Assembly (NCBI RefSeq): GCF_040581485.1
Contig: NC_090129.1
Span: forward strand, 9,844,501-9,908,500
Length of the DNA: 64,000 nt
Reading direction: 5' to 3'
DNA from: Linepithema humile
Lineage: Eukaryota; Arthropoda; Insecta; Hymenoptera; Formicidae
This document shows, piece by piece, positions 9,763-18,515 of this stretch. Below the pieces are notes generated by a model that saw only the letters and a list, made by a program, of their open reading frames with translations, did no database searches and was not told where the DNA came from. Made by a program: the position numbers and the translations under genes. Within the stretch, counting starts at the first letter, position 1. Every line of letters starts with the position of its first letter.

Positions 9763-11031
9763 ATCTACACAGCCATACTTTGCCCCAGACTCACATACGC
9801 AGCCGTAGTATGGTGGACTAGGGTGCAAAAGAAAACAGCCAAAGTTGCGCTGGAGCATGTCAGGGCTCTGATTTTGAGAGGGGCCCTGGGTGCTATGGTT
9901 ACGACACCAGTGGCGGCGATGGGCGTAATGTTCGGCATCGAACCATTTCATCAGGTGGTGGTGGCTGCTGCAGCAATGGCGGCATACCGCCTGAGATGCG
10001 AACTTAAATGGAAGAAGGGAGCCCGGCATACGAGGCTGCCGGAAGACGTTCTGCTGGATCCGATATTCGAGATGCGACAGGACAGAATACCTATTATTCG
10101 GGTCTCTGATAGGCGCTTCAAAGTGCATATACCGAGGCCGGAGGAGTGGGAAAAGGAAAGTGAAAACTTAGGGGCTCGAGTGCGTGGAGGAAATGTCTGG
10201 TATACGGACGGCTCCAAGACGGACACGGGCTCCGGGGCCGGCTTTTTTGGCAGTCGAGAGGGATGGAAGGAGAGCATTTCTCTCGACAGTTATGCCACGG
10301 TATTCCAAGCGGAGATTGTGGCTATCCTAAGCTGTGCTCAGACCGTACGGAGTAGGGTAGAAGCGGGAGAGCACATCAGAATTTGTACGGACAGCCAGGC
10401 AGCCATCAAGGCGCTGGTGGCTCCGACAATAACGTCGCGGTTGGTTCAAGAATGCAGGTGCGTTCTGAACGAACTGGCGAGAGAGAGAGAAGTTACTGTT
10501 ACCTGGGTGCCGGGTCACTCGGGCATCCAGGGTAATGAATGTGCGGACCAGCTGGCAAAAGCGGGCTCAGAATTAACGATGGTAGGACCGGGGCCGGCCC
10601 TGGGAATCCCCTTTTGTTTAAGAAAGTGGAGGATCAAAGAATGGCTCCGCAGAGAACATCTAAGACACTGGAGAGTGGAATCTGAGTCCAAATGCAGACA
10701 GGCTAGAGCTCTGATGGGAGATACTCCTAATAGGGAACTGACTTGGAGCATAAGGGCTCTGAGTAGGAAAGATGCCAGGACAGCGGTACACATACTGACG
10801 GGTCATGGCACCTTAAACTACCACATGTACAAGCTTGGGCGTAGCGATACATCCAAGTGCAAGGCATGTGGAGACGACGAGGAAACAAGCCTTCATGTGC
10901 TCAGCGACTGTCCTGCACAGGCAGGGTTGAGACACAAGATGCTGGGCTCAGCACTACTTGGGCCCGAGCAGATCAGGAAACTGCCGGTGAGGGATCTGAT
11001 TCTCTTTTGGAGAAAAACAGGTCTCTCATAA
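9763..11031 (+). pseudogene. LINE ORF2, RNase H and CCHC part
   Basis: This continues the RT frame after the premature TAG and is open to the TAA at 11029-11031 (ending KTGLS). The thumb region reads IYTAILCPRLTYAAVVWW. The RNase H domain keeps all four acidic residues: YTDGSK (10201-10218), FQAEIVAIL, CTDSQAAIKAL and the GHSGIQGNECADQLAKAG end. It would remove element RNA from the RNA-DNA hybrid. About 100 residues later CKACGDDEETSLHVLSDC matches the CX2CX8HX4C motif near the C terminus of many LINE ORF2 proteins. No ATG-led protein can be made from this part in the present copy. Confidence 0.85.
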
Positions 11032-11110
11032 GTAAGTTTATGAGGGGAGGCACAATGGACAATGTCTGGGTGCCGCGGGCGGTGCTTCGAAAGAGAAACG
11101 CCCCCCGTTA

Positions 11111-11132
11111 CAATATTATTATTATTATTATT
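11111..11132 (+). repeat. ATT trinucleotide tail of the LINE
   Basis: A run of ATT/TTA repeats directly precedes the downstream target duplication. Some LOA-type elements end in short simple repeats rather than poly(A). The first bases of the target copy (TTA) merge with the repeat. Confidence 0.75.
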
Positions 11133-11142
11133 ACTTTCACAT

Positions 11143-13276
11143 GTACTTTAATATCTTCTTTGCATTATGGTAAAATTTATCGAATTTTTATGCCATCTCT
11201 CACGGATCTCTACTAGAAAGCAGGAAACCCCTCTTATCGTATGAAAATCTCTGTGCAAGAGCGGGGCGCTATTTGACTTTTACTCTGCAGAGACTGCACG
11301 ATTATCAGATGATCATTAACGTTACGAATCAGTATATTAAATCAGGTAGCATTTGAGTAAATTGAAAAATTCTATCTCGCATTTCTTATACAAAACAATG
11401 ATTAAATATTTTGCTGAAATTTAAAAAAGAATAGTTGTTTACCTTACTTCGGAGCAAAATGTTACTAATAGAATATGAAGGAAAAAATAACATATATAAT
11501 TTTTACATTGCGAAACATTTCATATATCGATGAAATTATAATAATTCATTACGTAAACATAACATTGAAAATTTATACACGAATACACGATAAAGACTAA
11601 TTTTTTAAATATTAAATTGCATGCAAAATAAAATTTTATTTTCTTTTAATGTCACTTAAATTTATATGTGTGTCAAAATTTTTTCTCTTCAAAAAAATTT
11701 ATTTTATTTTCTATGGACATACTAAATATTTTTGTATAGAATAATTAAATAAAGCGTTTTTCTTTCATGCATTTGTATTTTAAGTATAACAATAATTATC
11801 ACATGCCATGTATTAACATCCACATTCAGTCTCATTATAATTATACTGTTAATTATACTAAATTAATATAAATTGAAGAATGCGTTATGTCCATATTCAA
11901 AATTATGTACCGCAAACTGAACATCATTCAAACATTAATAGTATTAAGCAAGTAATCTATGAAATTTTACATAAGCGTAATATTAAAATAATAAACTAAC
12001 GCAATTTGATAGATACTTGTAATACTTTAGAGAATTAATACATTATTTATACATTTGCTTACATTATGCTCTCAATGTGTTTAAGTTTTAATTTTATCAA
12101 GTGTCATAATCGCAGTTTCTATCTTTAATCATAAATAATTATAAATTTCAAAACATGATTAATTTAAATGTCGTTTGAATCGTTTTAATTACTTCAATGA
12201 TATTTCGTATCAGAATTATTAAAAAGATGTATCATTATAATATTTTGTTTTTGCAGATTTTTGATAGCAACAAACATTTGAGAAATCTCGTATGATTATC
12301 GAATTTGACTGATAAACATTAGTTTTTGATTGTATTATTAAACAAATAAATAAAAAATTATTAATAAAATAGCCAGATGATACAATAAATATTTGTCTTG
12401 AATATTTTTTAATTTTATAATGAAATCGTCTTACATGTGTCACAGCATGCATTTCGTTAATGACAAATTAATTTTTTTATTATACTGAAAGCATTATCAA
12501 TTCGAAAGGCTAAGTATAACTGCAAAATTTAAACTGACATACTCGTATTTTATCAATAATTATTATTACATTAATATTACATTAATATTACATGGAGTTC
12601 GAAAACCTCTAATAATATAATAATAACTAAAGAATCGTAATAAATTTAAATAATCTAAAGTACAATAAATGTTCAGGCTACACGTACGACCAAAGTACAC
12701 ATAGAATTGTAAGAAATAAAAATTAAACTGAAATATTGTACTAAATAACTTATTAACAAATTTTGTCTCTGAACCGAAGAGTCGATTGTTAATTTATAAA
12801 ATAGTTTAATTTATGAAACTATAAGTATAGTTTATAAATTTAAGACAGATTGCATATAAGCAAAATATATCAAATATATCAAATATATTAAATATATTAA
12901 ATATATTTTATAAGTTTCAAAAATGAAACTTAGTCTTTTTTATAAAACGTTAATTTATAAACGAATTTATAATTTCATAAACATAAAACAAATTATTACA
13001 TGTCAGAGATACATTATTTTCTATGCATATTATAAATTGTTTCAATTACCAAAGTCAAGATCACCTTTTGTCGTGATGCCTGGTTGTCGTGCTACATGAT
13101 CGCCGTTAGTTATCATTCATCTTTGAATATACCTATAAAATTTATAAATATTTGAATGAAACAAGTTGTCTAGCTATTGTTTGCGTTTGTTATACTAAAA
13201 CGCGATTCGACAAAATAAAAATTAATTATATGCACGTATATAATTCAATTAACAATAATTTCAATCAAACTTACTG
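11143..13276. repeat. Array unit U0, half B, no gene
   Basis: This continues the array homology interrupted by the LINE. It matches 31430-33560, 40085-42220 and the corresponding parts of the other units, with scattered substitutions and small indels. Landmarks are CTCTGCAGAGACTGCACGA (11283), GTATTAACATCCACATTCAG (11810), TTTTGCAGATTTTTGATAGC (12250) and the block before the zinc-finger gene (13025-13110). It is more diverged from U1-U4 than they are from each other. No coding frame is convincing. Confidence 0.75.
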
Positions 13277-15321
13277 TCACTTAGCTTTTTTTTTACTCTC
13301 TTTCTCCTGTGGTTTGCTTTCTGATGCTTCAGCTATTTCATGCCCTCTTTTCGTTTGCGTTGGCTCTTTCAGATGTTTATTTTCAGTATGGTGGTTTAAA
13401 TTTATAAAGTTAACAAGAGTTTCCGTTGAGGCAAAACAAAAACGACATCGCACTTCTAGAATATTACTCTTTTGACAGTATTTCCACGCCCAATTATTGG
13501 CGTTATAGTCAAAAGTTGTGTCACGATGTTCAACTTCTAAATGATGTTGTAAGTCATCCTCACTAGTAGGTACAGTCGTGTTATTTTTACACACAACACA
13601 TTCTGAAAAGTTTCTGTCATGATACTTGAAATATTTCCATGGGCATCCTCCTCCGTGTGAATTTTCGTAGTCAGAAACTTCCTTATGATGTTGCTGTATA
13701 TGTAAACAAAAGTTTGTCAAAGTAGTGTCGATATAATATCCTTGAAATTTGCATCCTGGAAATTTGCAATTTGCTTCAAAATTTCTTTCATTAATTGTGT
13801 AATTTTTCCATAGTTCTTGTATATTTGTGATTCTAGTTGGCTCATAAATTCGGCCCGTGTCAATATTTTCCAATTCTTTTGTATGTTCCTTTGAGTAATG
13901 ATATTTTACTGATGGTGCAATATCAAGCCATATAAATGTAGAACAATTCATCAGATTGCACTCTATCTTAAAATCGTTGGTAATTGTTTACTATCACTGC
14001 CTCACCTCCGATTTTGATCCAATTAGGCTCTTTCGACGCGTTTTTTTTTTTAAAAAAACTTTTTCCTCTCGCAAAATTGTCGCTCTCCTCCGCGAGACGA
14101 GATATTTAGCGTCAAAGTTGACGACTTTCCAGGTTAAGAAACCTGTCACTTCGATGAAATGGATATGTGCTGCGGTCACGCGCGCATGCGTACTAATAGG
14201 ATTGTGCACGAAATATAAAATATATTTTCGATAATCATTAATTGTAAATTGCAAACCCACGTTAAGTAGTATAATTATGAACTTTGCTTTGCGTAGACAC
14301 AGGGTATTCCGCCCCCCCTCCGGGGGGGCGGACCCCCTGTGTAAAATAAAAATAATAAAACTTTCGTGCGTATTCCAGAGCGGCATAGATTGCTTGATCT
14401 ATCAAACTAGCTTTAGCATTATATATTTTTGTACAATCTAAAGCTACTTTAATGCTAAAACTAGTTTAGATTGCACAAAAATATATAATGTTAAAGCTAG
14501 TTTGATAGATCAAGCAATCTATGCCGCTCTGGAATACGCACGAAAGTTTTATTATTTTTATTTTACACAGGGGGTCCGCCCCCCCGGAGGGGGGGCGGAA
14601 TACCCTGTGTCTACGCAAAGCAAGGTTCATAATTATACTACTTAACGTGGGTTTGCGACTTACAATTAATGATTATCGAAAATATTTGTATTTCGTGCAC
14701 AATTCTATTAGTACGCATGCGCGCGTGACCGCAGCACATACTCATGTTGCTGCAATTCGTCGAAGTGACAGGTTTCTTAACCTGGAAAGTCGTCAACTTT
14801 GACGCTAAATATCTCGTCTCGCGGAGGAGAGCGACAATTTTGCGAGAGGAAAAAGTTTTTTTTAAAAAAAAAACGCGTCGAAAGAGCCTAATTGGATCAA
14901 AGTCGGAGGTGAGGCAGTGATAGTAAACAATTACCAAATCGTTATCAGTATGTTTGTAAAATTTTTCTTTAGCAAGGCGCGCTTCGTAACGTATCTTTTC
15001 TTTTGCAGTATGAAAGTCATTCATGTGATTTATAAAATTTTCATATTCAACAAATACATTACAAAGTAAACAATTTGGCGATGGAGTATCATAATCTTCA
15101 TAATATAAATACGCTTCATATTTTACCTTTCTTTCTACTACGTTCATGAAATAATTTTCATGTATCGATGATTGTAAATGATTTATTAAACCATCAAAAA
15201 TGACGTATTGGAAACTTGTTTTGCATATCTTGCACTTTGCTCCAAATTTCCTGTTGGAAAATGCTTCCACTTGTGTAAAATGCTTCCACACATTCTCTCT
15301 AGTTACGATAATTTTTGACAT
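13277..15321 (-). pseudogene. BED/C2H2-like zinc-finger gene, U0 copy, split by a transposon
   Basis: A diverged paralogue of the 350-codon zinc-finger gene of U1-U4. The N-terminal half reads down from the ATG at 15321 (MSKIIVTRENVWKHF) to 14944. It contains the first two fingers (KCKICKTSFQYVI and CLLCNVFVEYENFINHM). The C-terminal half reads from about 13971 to 13277 (IDTGRIYEPTRITNIQELWK, CKFPGCKFQGYYID, CVVCKNN, CRFCFAST and the lysine-rich end). Between them sits a 956-bp foldback element with an 8-bp duplication, and removing it restores the frame without further repair. Two other lesions are visible: a MITE between TATA box and initiator, and loss of the GTAAGT splice donor at the 3' end (GCTAAGT instead of GGTAAGT). 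The Cys and His residues of the fingers are largely kept, so the protein was probably functional before the insertions. Confidence 0.78.
13980..14935. mobile_element. 956-bp foldback element, 8-bp target duplication
   Basis: An almost continuous palindrome centred near 14457. The tips are GGTAATTGTTTACTATCACT and its complement. Target duplications AAATCGTT lie at 13972-13979 and 14936-14943. Each arm has a short C/G-rich hairpin of its own (near 14310-14332 and 14577-14600) next to CAGGGGGTCCGCC sequence. The centre holds a second palindromic stretch with CTAGTTTGATAGATCAAGCA. Arms differ by only a few substitutions and small gaps, so the element is young or is maintained by conversion. Open frames inside (13956-14234, 13994-14386, 14521-14802) are mirror images of one another and not genes. 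An 8-bp duplication suggests a hAT-like or P-like transposase in trans; the tips do not settle it. Confidence 0.8.
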
Positions 15322-15351
15322 TGTGTCTATTTCAACTGACTAAACGCAGAT

Positions 15352-15549
15352 AACTGAATACGAGTCTTAGGGCGGTATTCATAGTCCGTTCTTATATTCA
15401 AAATCGTCTTAAGCACGGACTTATATTCGCTCTCTTCGTCAGACACAATCTATGTGTGACGAAGAGAGCGAATATAAGTCCGTGCTTAAGACGATTTTGA
15501 ATATAAGAACGGACTATGAATACCGCCCTTACATACAGGAGCCTTTATA
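15352..15549 (-). promoter_or_regulatory. Zinc-finger gene promoter of U0, split by a MITE
   Basis: On the minus strand a TATAAA (15549-15544) and an arthropod initiator TCAGTT (15357-15352) lie in the same sequence context as in U1-U4. There the TATA first base is 32 bp from the initiator A. Here the distance is 194 bp because a 159-bp MITE plus a 3-bp duplication sits between them, which should uncouple the two elements. Confidence 0.7.
15370..15528. mobile_element. 159-bp palindromic MITE (TTA duplication)
   Basis: Tips are GGGCGGTATTCATAGTCCG and its complement. The arms are nearly perfect throughout and meet near 15450. TTA is duplicated at 15367-15369 and 15529-15531; the sister units show the empty site (GAGTCTTACATACAGG). 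A TTA duplication with tips starting GGGC fits the PIF/Harbinger type. A second copy is at 16391-16549. Confidence 0.85.
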
Positions 15550-15662
15550 CCGAAAAGTGTCCGATAGAGGGAAATAAAGGAAGAAATATGATATAGTTTT
15601 CTTTTAAATGTAAATATTGATACTTCGGTCAAATCTAACCAACAGATATATTGTAGGCTATT

Positions 15663-15816
15663 GGCCGGAGCACAGACTTTTGCATAAAGCATAACGCATA
15701 AGCATAAGGAAATTGATTGGTCCATTTCCTTATGCATTTGCTTATGCTTATATATAGACCAATCAATTTCCTTATGCTTATGCGTTATGCTTTATGTAAA
15801 AGCTTGTGCTCTCGGC
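15663..15816. mobile_element. 154-bp palindromic MITE rich in GCATAAGCATAAGG
   Basis: Left arm GGCCGGAGCACAGACTTTTG continues through CATAAAGCATAACGCATAAG to AATTGATTGGT. The right arm is the complement, ending GCTCTCGGC, with a 4-bp gap near the tips. No target duplication was identified with confidence. It lies where homology of U0 to the array stops (about 15648). Confidence 0.6.
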
Positions 15817-16065
15817 TTATGCCTTTGATTATATCATAGACATAGGAATAAGGAGACGGAGTGTAAGCCGCAGGGGGTGAAGCCGCTTTCGGGGAGCGGG
15901 GACTACGGTCACATGGTACTTTGGTGCCAAGATCTATAGAGAGAAGGTTACCTCAGTGAAACCGGTTGAGGCGAGGGACGATGAAGTAAGGGGGGAGCTA
16001 GAAACAGCTTGATGGCGAGGGGCGTTGAAGGAAGGGGAGAGCATGATGATCTCATCGACAAACAG

Positions 16066-16218
16066 TGGCCTAGTTTACACCGATTGTTTAGTACGCATAC
16101 CAAATACTAAATCTGCTTCTCCGATAGGTATAAATCGTTTAGTGTAAAATCTACACCAATCAAAAAAGCTGATTTAGTACTTGGTACGCGTACTAAACAA
16201 TCGGTGTAAACTGAGCCA
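16066..16218. mobile_element. 153-bp palindromic MITE nested in the foldback
   Basis: Left tip TGGCCTAGTTTACACCGATT and right-tip complement TGGCTCAGTTTACACCGATT are inverted. The match extends through GTTTAGTACGC and its complement. It occupies the centre of the 15928-16385 foldback. Target duplication not resolved. Confidence 0.6.
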
Positions 16219-16259
16219 GTAGCTGTCTGAGATAGCTTTTGTTTGCCGATGAGATCATC

Positions 16260-16360
16260 ATTGCCCCTCTTGCCACTCGTCCCTCTCTGGATTTGCCCCT
16301 CTTGCCGCTCGCCTCTCATTGCATTTGCCCCTCTTGCCGCTCGTCCCTCTTTGCGCATGA
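16260..16360. repeat. About 35-bp minisatellite, three copies
   Basis: TTGCCCCTCTTGCC(A/G)CTCG recurs at 16261, 16293 and 16325 with CCTCTCTGGAT or similar between. It lies in the right arm of the foldback; the left arm has only one related GGCGAGGGGC segment. Confidence 0.6.
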
Positions 16361-16390
16361 GGTAACCTGCTCTCTATAGATCTTGACAGA

Positions 16391-16549
16391 GGCCGGTATT
16401 CATAGTCCGTTCTTATATTTAAGATTGTCTTAAGCACGGACTTATATTCGCTCTCTTCGTCACACATAGATTGTGTCTGACAAAGAGAGCGAATATAAGT
16501 TCGTGCTTAAGACGATCTTGAATATAAGAACGGACTATGAATACCGCCC
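16391..16549. mobile_element. Second copy of the GGGCGGTATTCATAG MITE
   Basis: The same palindrome as 15370-15528 with a handful of substitutions, and the left tip altered (GGCCGGTATTC). No clear TTA duplication at this site; the left boundary abuts the foldback end. Confidence 0.75.
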
Positions 16550-17483
16550 AGAGAGAAGCCTGAGAGACGCCACGGCCAGGTTTTACGCAGAGCTGCCAGT
16601 TTTCCCCGGAGAGCTCCACACGCACACAACCGAGACCCGTTGACGTCACGTGTCCGTGTGCGCTCGGCTGTCGACTGGTAGAAGTGAGCGAACCTATGTC
16701 TTGTATCTCCTTCCCACCAAGCCTAGCATCAAACCGGTTTTAACGCTCGCACCATTTCTTCTGCCAAGCGTTGGCAGCAAAAATGCTTTCCCGAATTTCG
16801 CTCCACGCGACTAAGTCGACTAGCGGCGTGTTGCTTTCGCTCGACGCGATATTTTTTCTGAGATTTACAGTTTTTTATGAAATATATATCATATTCATAT
16901 TAATAAAATATTTTAACATTATGTATTTGCAGAATATGATTTTTCACGTTAATGTACAAAATAAGAATAAAGTAATAAAAATAAGAATAAAATAATAAAA
17001 ATTATATATTGCAATATATAAACAAAACAAGTAACATTTTTACAATTTTAGTAGAAAAACATTTTTCCTATTAAAATATATTAACATGAGTTAATTGCGA
17101 CAAAAATAAGCTTTGAACATATTTAATATATTATTAATTTATTTATATGTTCCAATTTTACACATTAACGTGAAAAATCACATTATAAATGCATAATATC
17201 TTTTGTAAATAGCAAGATACATTGAGAAGTAAAGGAAAGAATTGATTGAAAATAAAAGAAACATGTTTTTACTTAAAAAATATTTATGACTATCTTATTT
17301 AACACAAAAGTAATCTGGACAAAGCATACCAATGTAATTATACATCGGATAATTTAGTATTTTAACTTTATTTTAACCATTTTAATATAGTGGTCTTCCG
17401 CACCACCCAAGAGGTGGATCTTTGCCAGGAATCCTATTGTACAACTTTTCATTTTTCTTTATACATTACCTTTATATAGATAT
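16550..17483. other. Unassigned, GC-richer then AT-rich
   Basis: 16550-16860 is GC-richer with no convincing frame; 16860-17480 is very AT-rich. TTTCACGTTAATGT at 16936 recurs inverted near 17163 (ACATTAACGTGAAAAATCA), the only internal structure noted. The open frame 16771-16995 shows no recognisable domain. Confidence 0.35.
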
Positions 17484-17650
17484 GGTGTCGTTTGCAGACA
17501 AGATACTTATCATACACTTGTCGGTCATAAATGTGGTGTCATTTGTAGACAAGATACTTGTTACATATCGTTTACAAGTGTGTCATTTGCAGACAAAATA
17601 CTTGTTACATGCCTGTCGTTTAGAAGTGTGGTGTCCTTTGTGGACATATT
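17484..17650. repeat. Short tandem repeat of about 50-60 bp
   Basis: GTGTCGTTTGCAGACAAGAT and variants start at about 17484, 17540, 17583 and 17628, each followed by ACTTGTTACAT or similar and a GTCGTTTAGAAGTGTGG-like end. That makes three to four irregular copies. No association with a gene was seen. Confidence 0.55.
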
Positions 17651-17902
17651 AATGAAATTTTATTTATCTTAATTAAAAATGATAAGGGTCAACAAATAAT
17701 AAAATTATAAAAGGAAAGGAGCAATAGAAATCAAAACGCTAGATTTTAGTGCAAACGAACTTGTATTGAGTTATAATAACATTAGTATAAACAGACATTT
17801 CATAGCCTGTCATCAGGCTATCCTTAGTGTGGAATAAATAAAATACATATGAAAACGCACGCTGATTTACATTAAGATCTGAGTTAAAACAAATATAATT
17901 TA

Positions 17903-18515
17903 AACTTTAAAATGGTGATACACGCTTATTTATTGAGCCTTAGCTTGTTCTAGGTGCTATTTATTAAAATATTTTACATGTGTTTGTCGTATATCTTACA
18001 TCTAATTGTCGAACGTTTCGGCACCTTTTTTTGGGCCTTCTTCAGCGCTATAACGGATAAAATTTACATTGTTTTTACTACTGAAAACTTACATATAAAT
18101 TGACTACTTGTAATTTTTGGGTCTTCTTCTGCCCTATTGTTGTTTTTACTTACAATCTAATTTTTGTTGCGTCTCTTAGTCAAAATTTAAACTGGTTGTT
18201 TTTTTTTTGGTGTAGGTCTCTTTTGTCCATTTTTACGAACTTTTTGTCCACCCCTTGCTTTTTCCTCGTGTGTCAGACATGGCAATTGTTGATTTTTATT
18301 TATTGGTTTAATGTTCTTAGTTTGACTGTTCTTATTTAATTAAATTGTGTGTGCTGTTAGTCGTTCTCACCTTAATTCTTCTGACTGTCTGGATTGATTT
18401 TTATTGTGACTTGTTACTTTTGGTGTTGTTCGTTTCTTACTGAGTCGTCTTGTCTTGAGAGATCGTTACTGATGGTATGATTATTTGTTGATTGGAGGGA
18501 GTGATCTCAGTGTAG
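17903..18515 (-). repeat. Penelope pseudo-LTR, downstream copy
   Basis: Matches 21141-21754 at a constant offset of 3239 bp, so without insertions or deletions; I see substitutions only near 18139 and 18285. It includes the last codons of the reading frame, the 3' untranslated part and a hammerhead motif at 18005-18056. Confidence 0.88.
18005..18056 (-). ncRNA. Hammerhead motif in Penelope pseudo-LTR
   Basis: Read on the minus strand: CTGAAGA, one extra A, GGC..GCC stem II with an A-rich loop, GAAAC, then GTT. Stem I is weak (two pairs at AGCG/CGAC). The arrangement matches the hammerheads known from Penelope-like pseudo-LTRs. Confidence 0.65.

Larger units (their letters stand above)
6043..11130 (+). 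mobile_element. LOA/R1-like non-LTR retrotransposon, inactivated
   Basis: A full-length-looking two-ORF LINE is inserted into array unit U0. The 12-bp duplication TTACTTTCACAT flanks it at 6031-6042 and 11131-11142, and the uninterrupted target can be read in the sister units (for example near 36562). The order is a GC-rich 5' region, an ORF1 with a DUF4780-like region, ORF2 with an APE-type endonuclease, reverse transcriptase, RNase H and a CCHC motif, then a tail of ATT repeats. The presence of RNase H with this ORF1 type favours the LOA group over R1 proper; I did not build a tree. The copy is dead: frameshifts in ORF1 and ORF2, a stop in ORF2 and an altered RT active site. Confidence 0.85.
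15928..16385. mobile_element. 458-bp foldback element with nested MITE
   Basis: The outer ends are inverted (CAAGATCTATAGAGAG at 15928 and its complement ending 16385), followed inward by GGTTACCTCA and its complement. Near the middle GATGATCTCATCGACAAACA (left) pairs with TTTGCCGATGAGATCATCAT (right). Between these inner arms sits a separate palindrome (16066-16218). The right arm contains a minisatellite, so the arms are unequal. No coding frame. Confidence 0.6.

Noticed and set aside
6258..10793. Numerous minus-strand frames of 60-176 codons
   Set aside because: They lie opposite the LINE ORFs in GC-rich sequence; no motifs of their own.
6043..11130. Assignment of the LINE to R1 or R2 rDNA-specific elements
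   Set aside because: It is not in rDNA and it has an RNase H domain with an ATT tail, which fits LOA-type elements better.
13994..14802. Apparent proteins of 92-130 codons inside the 956-bp foldback
   Set aside because: The same peptide reads from both arms because the element is a palindrome. They do not resemble any transposase.
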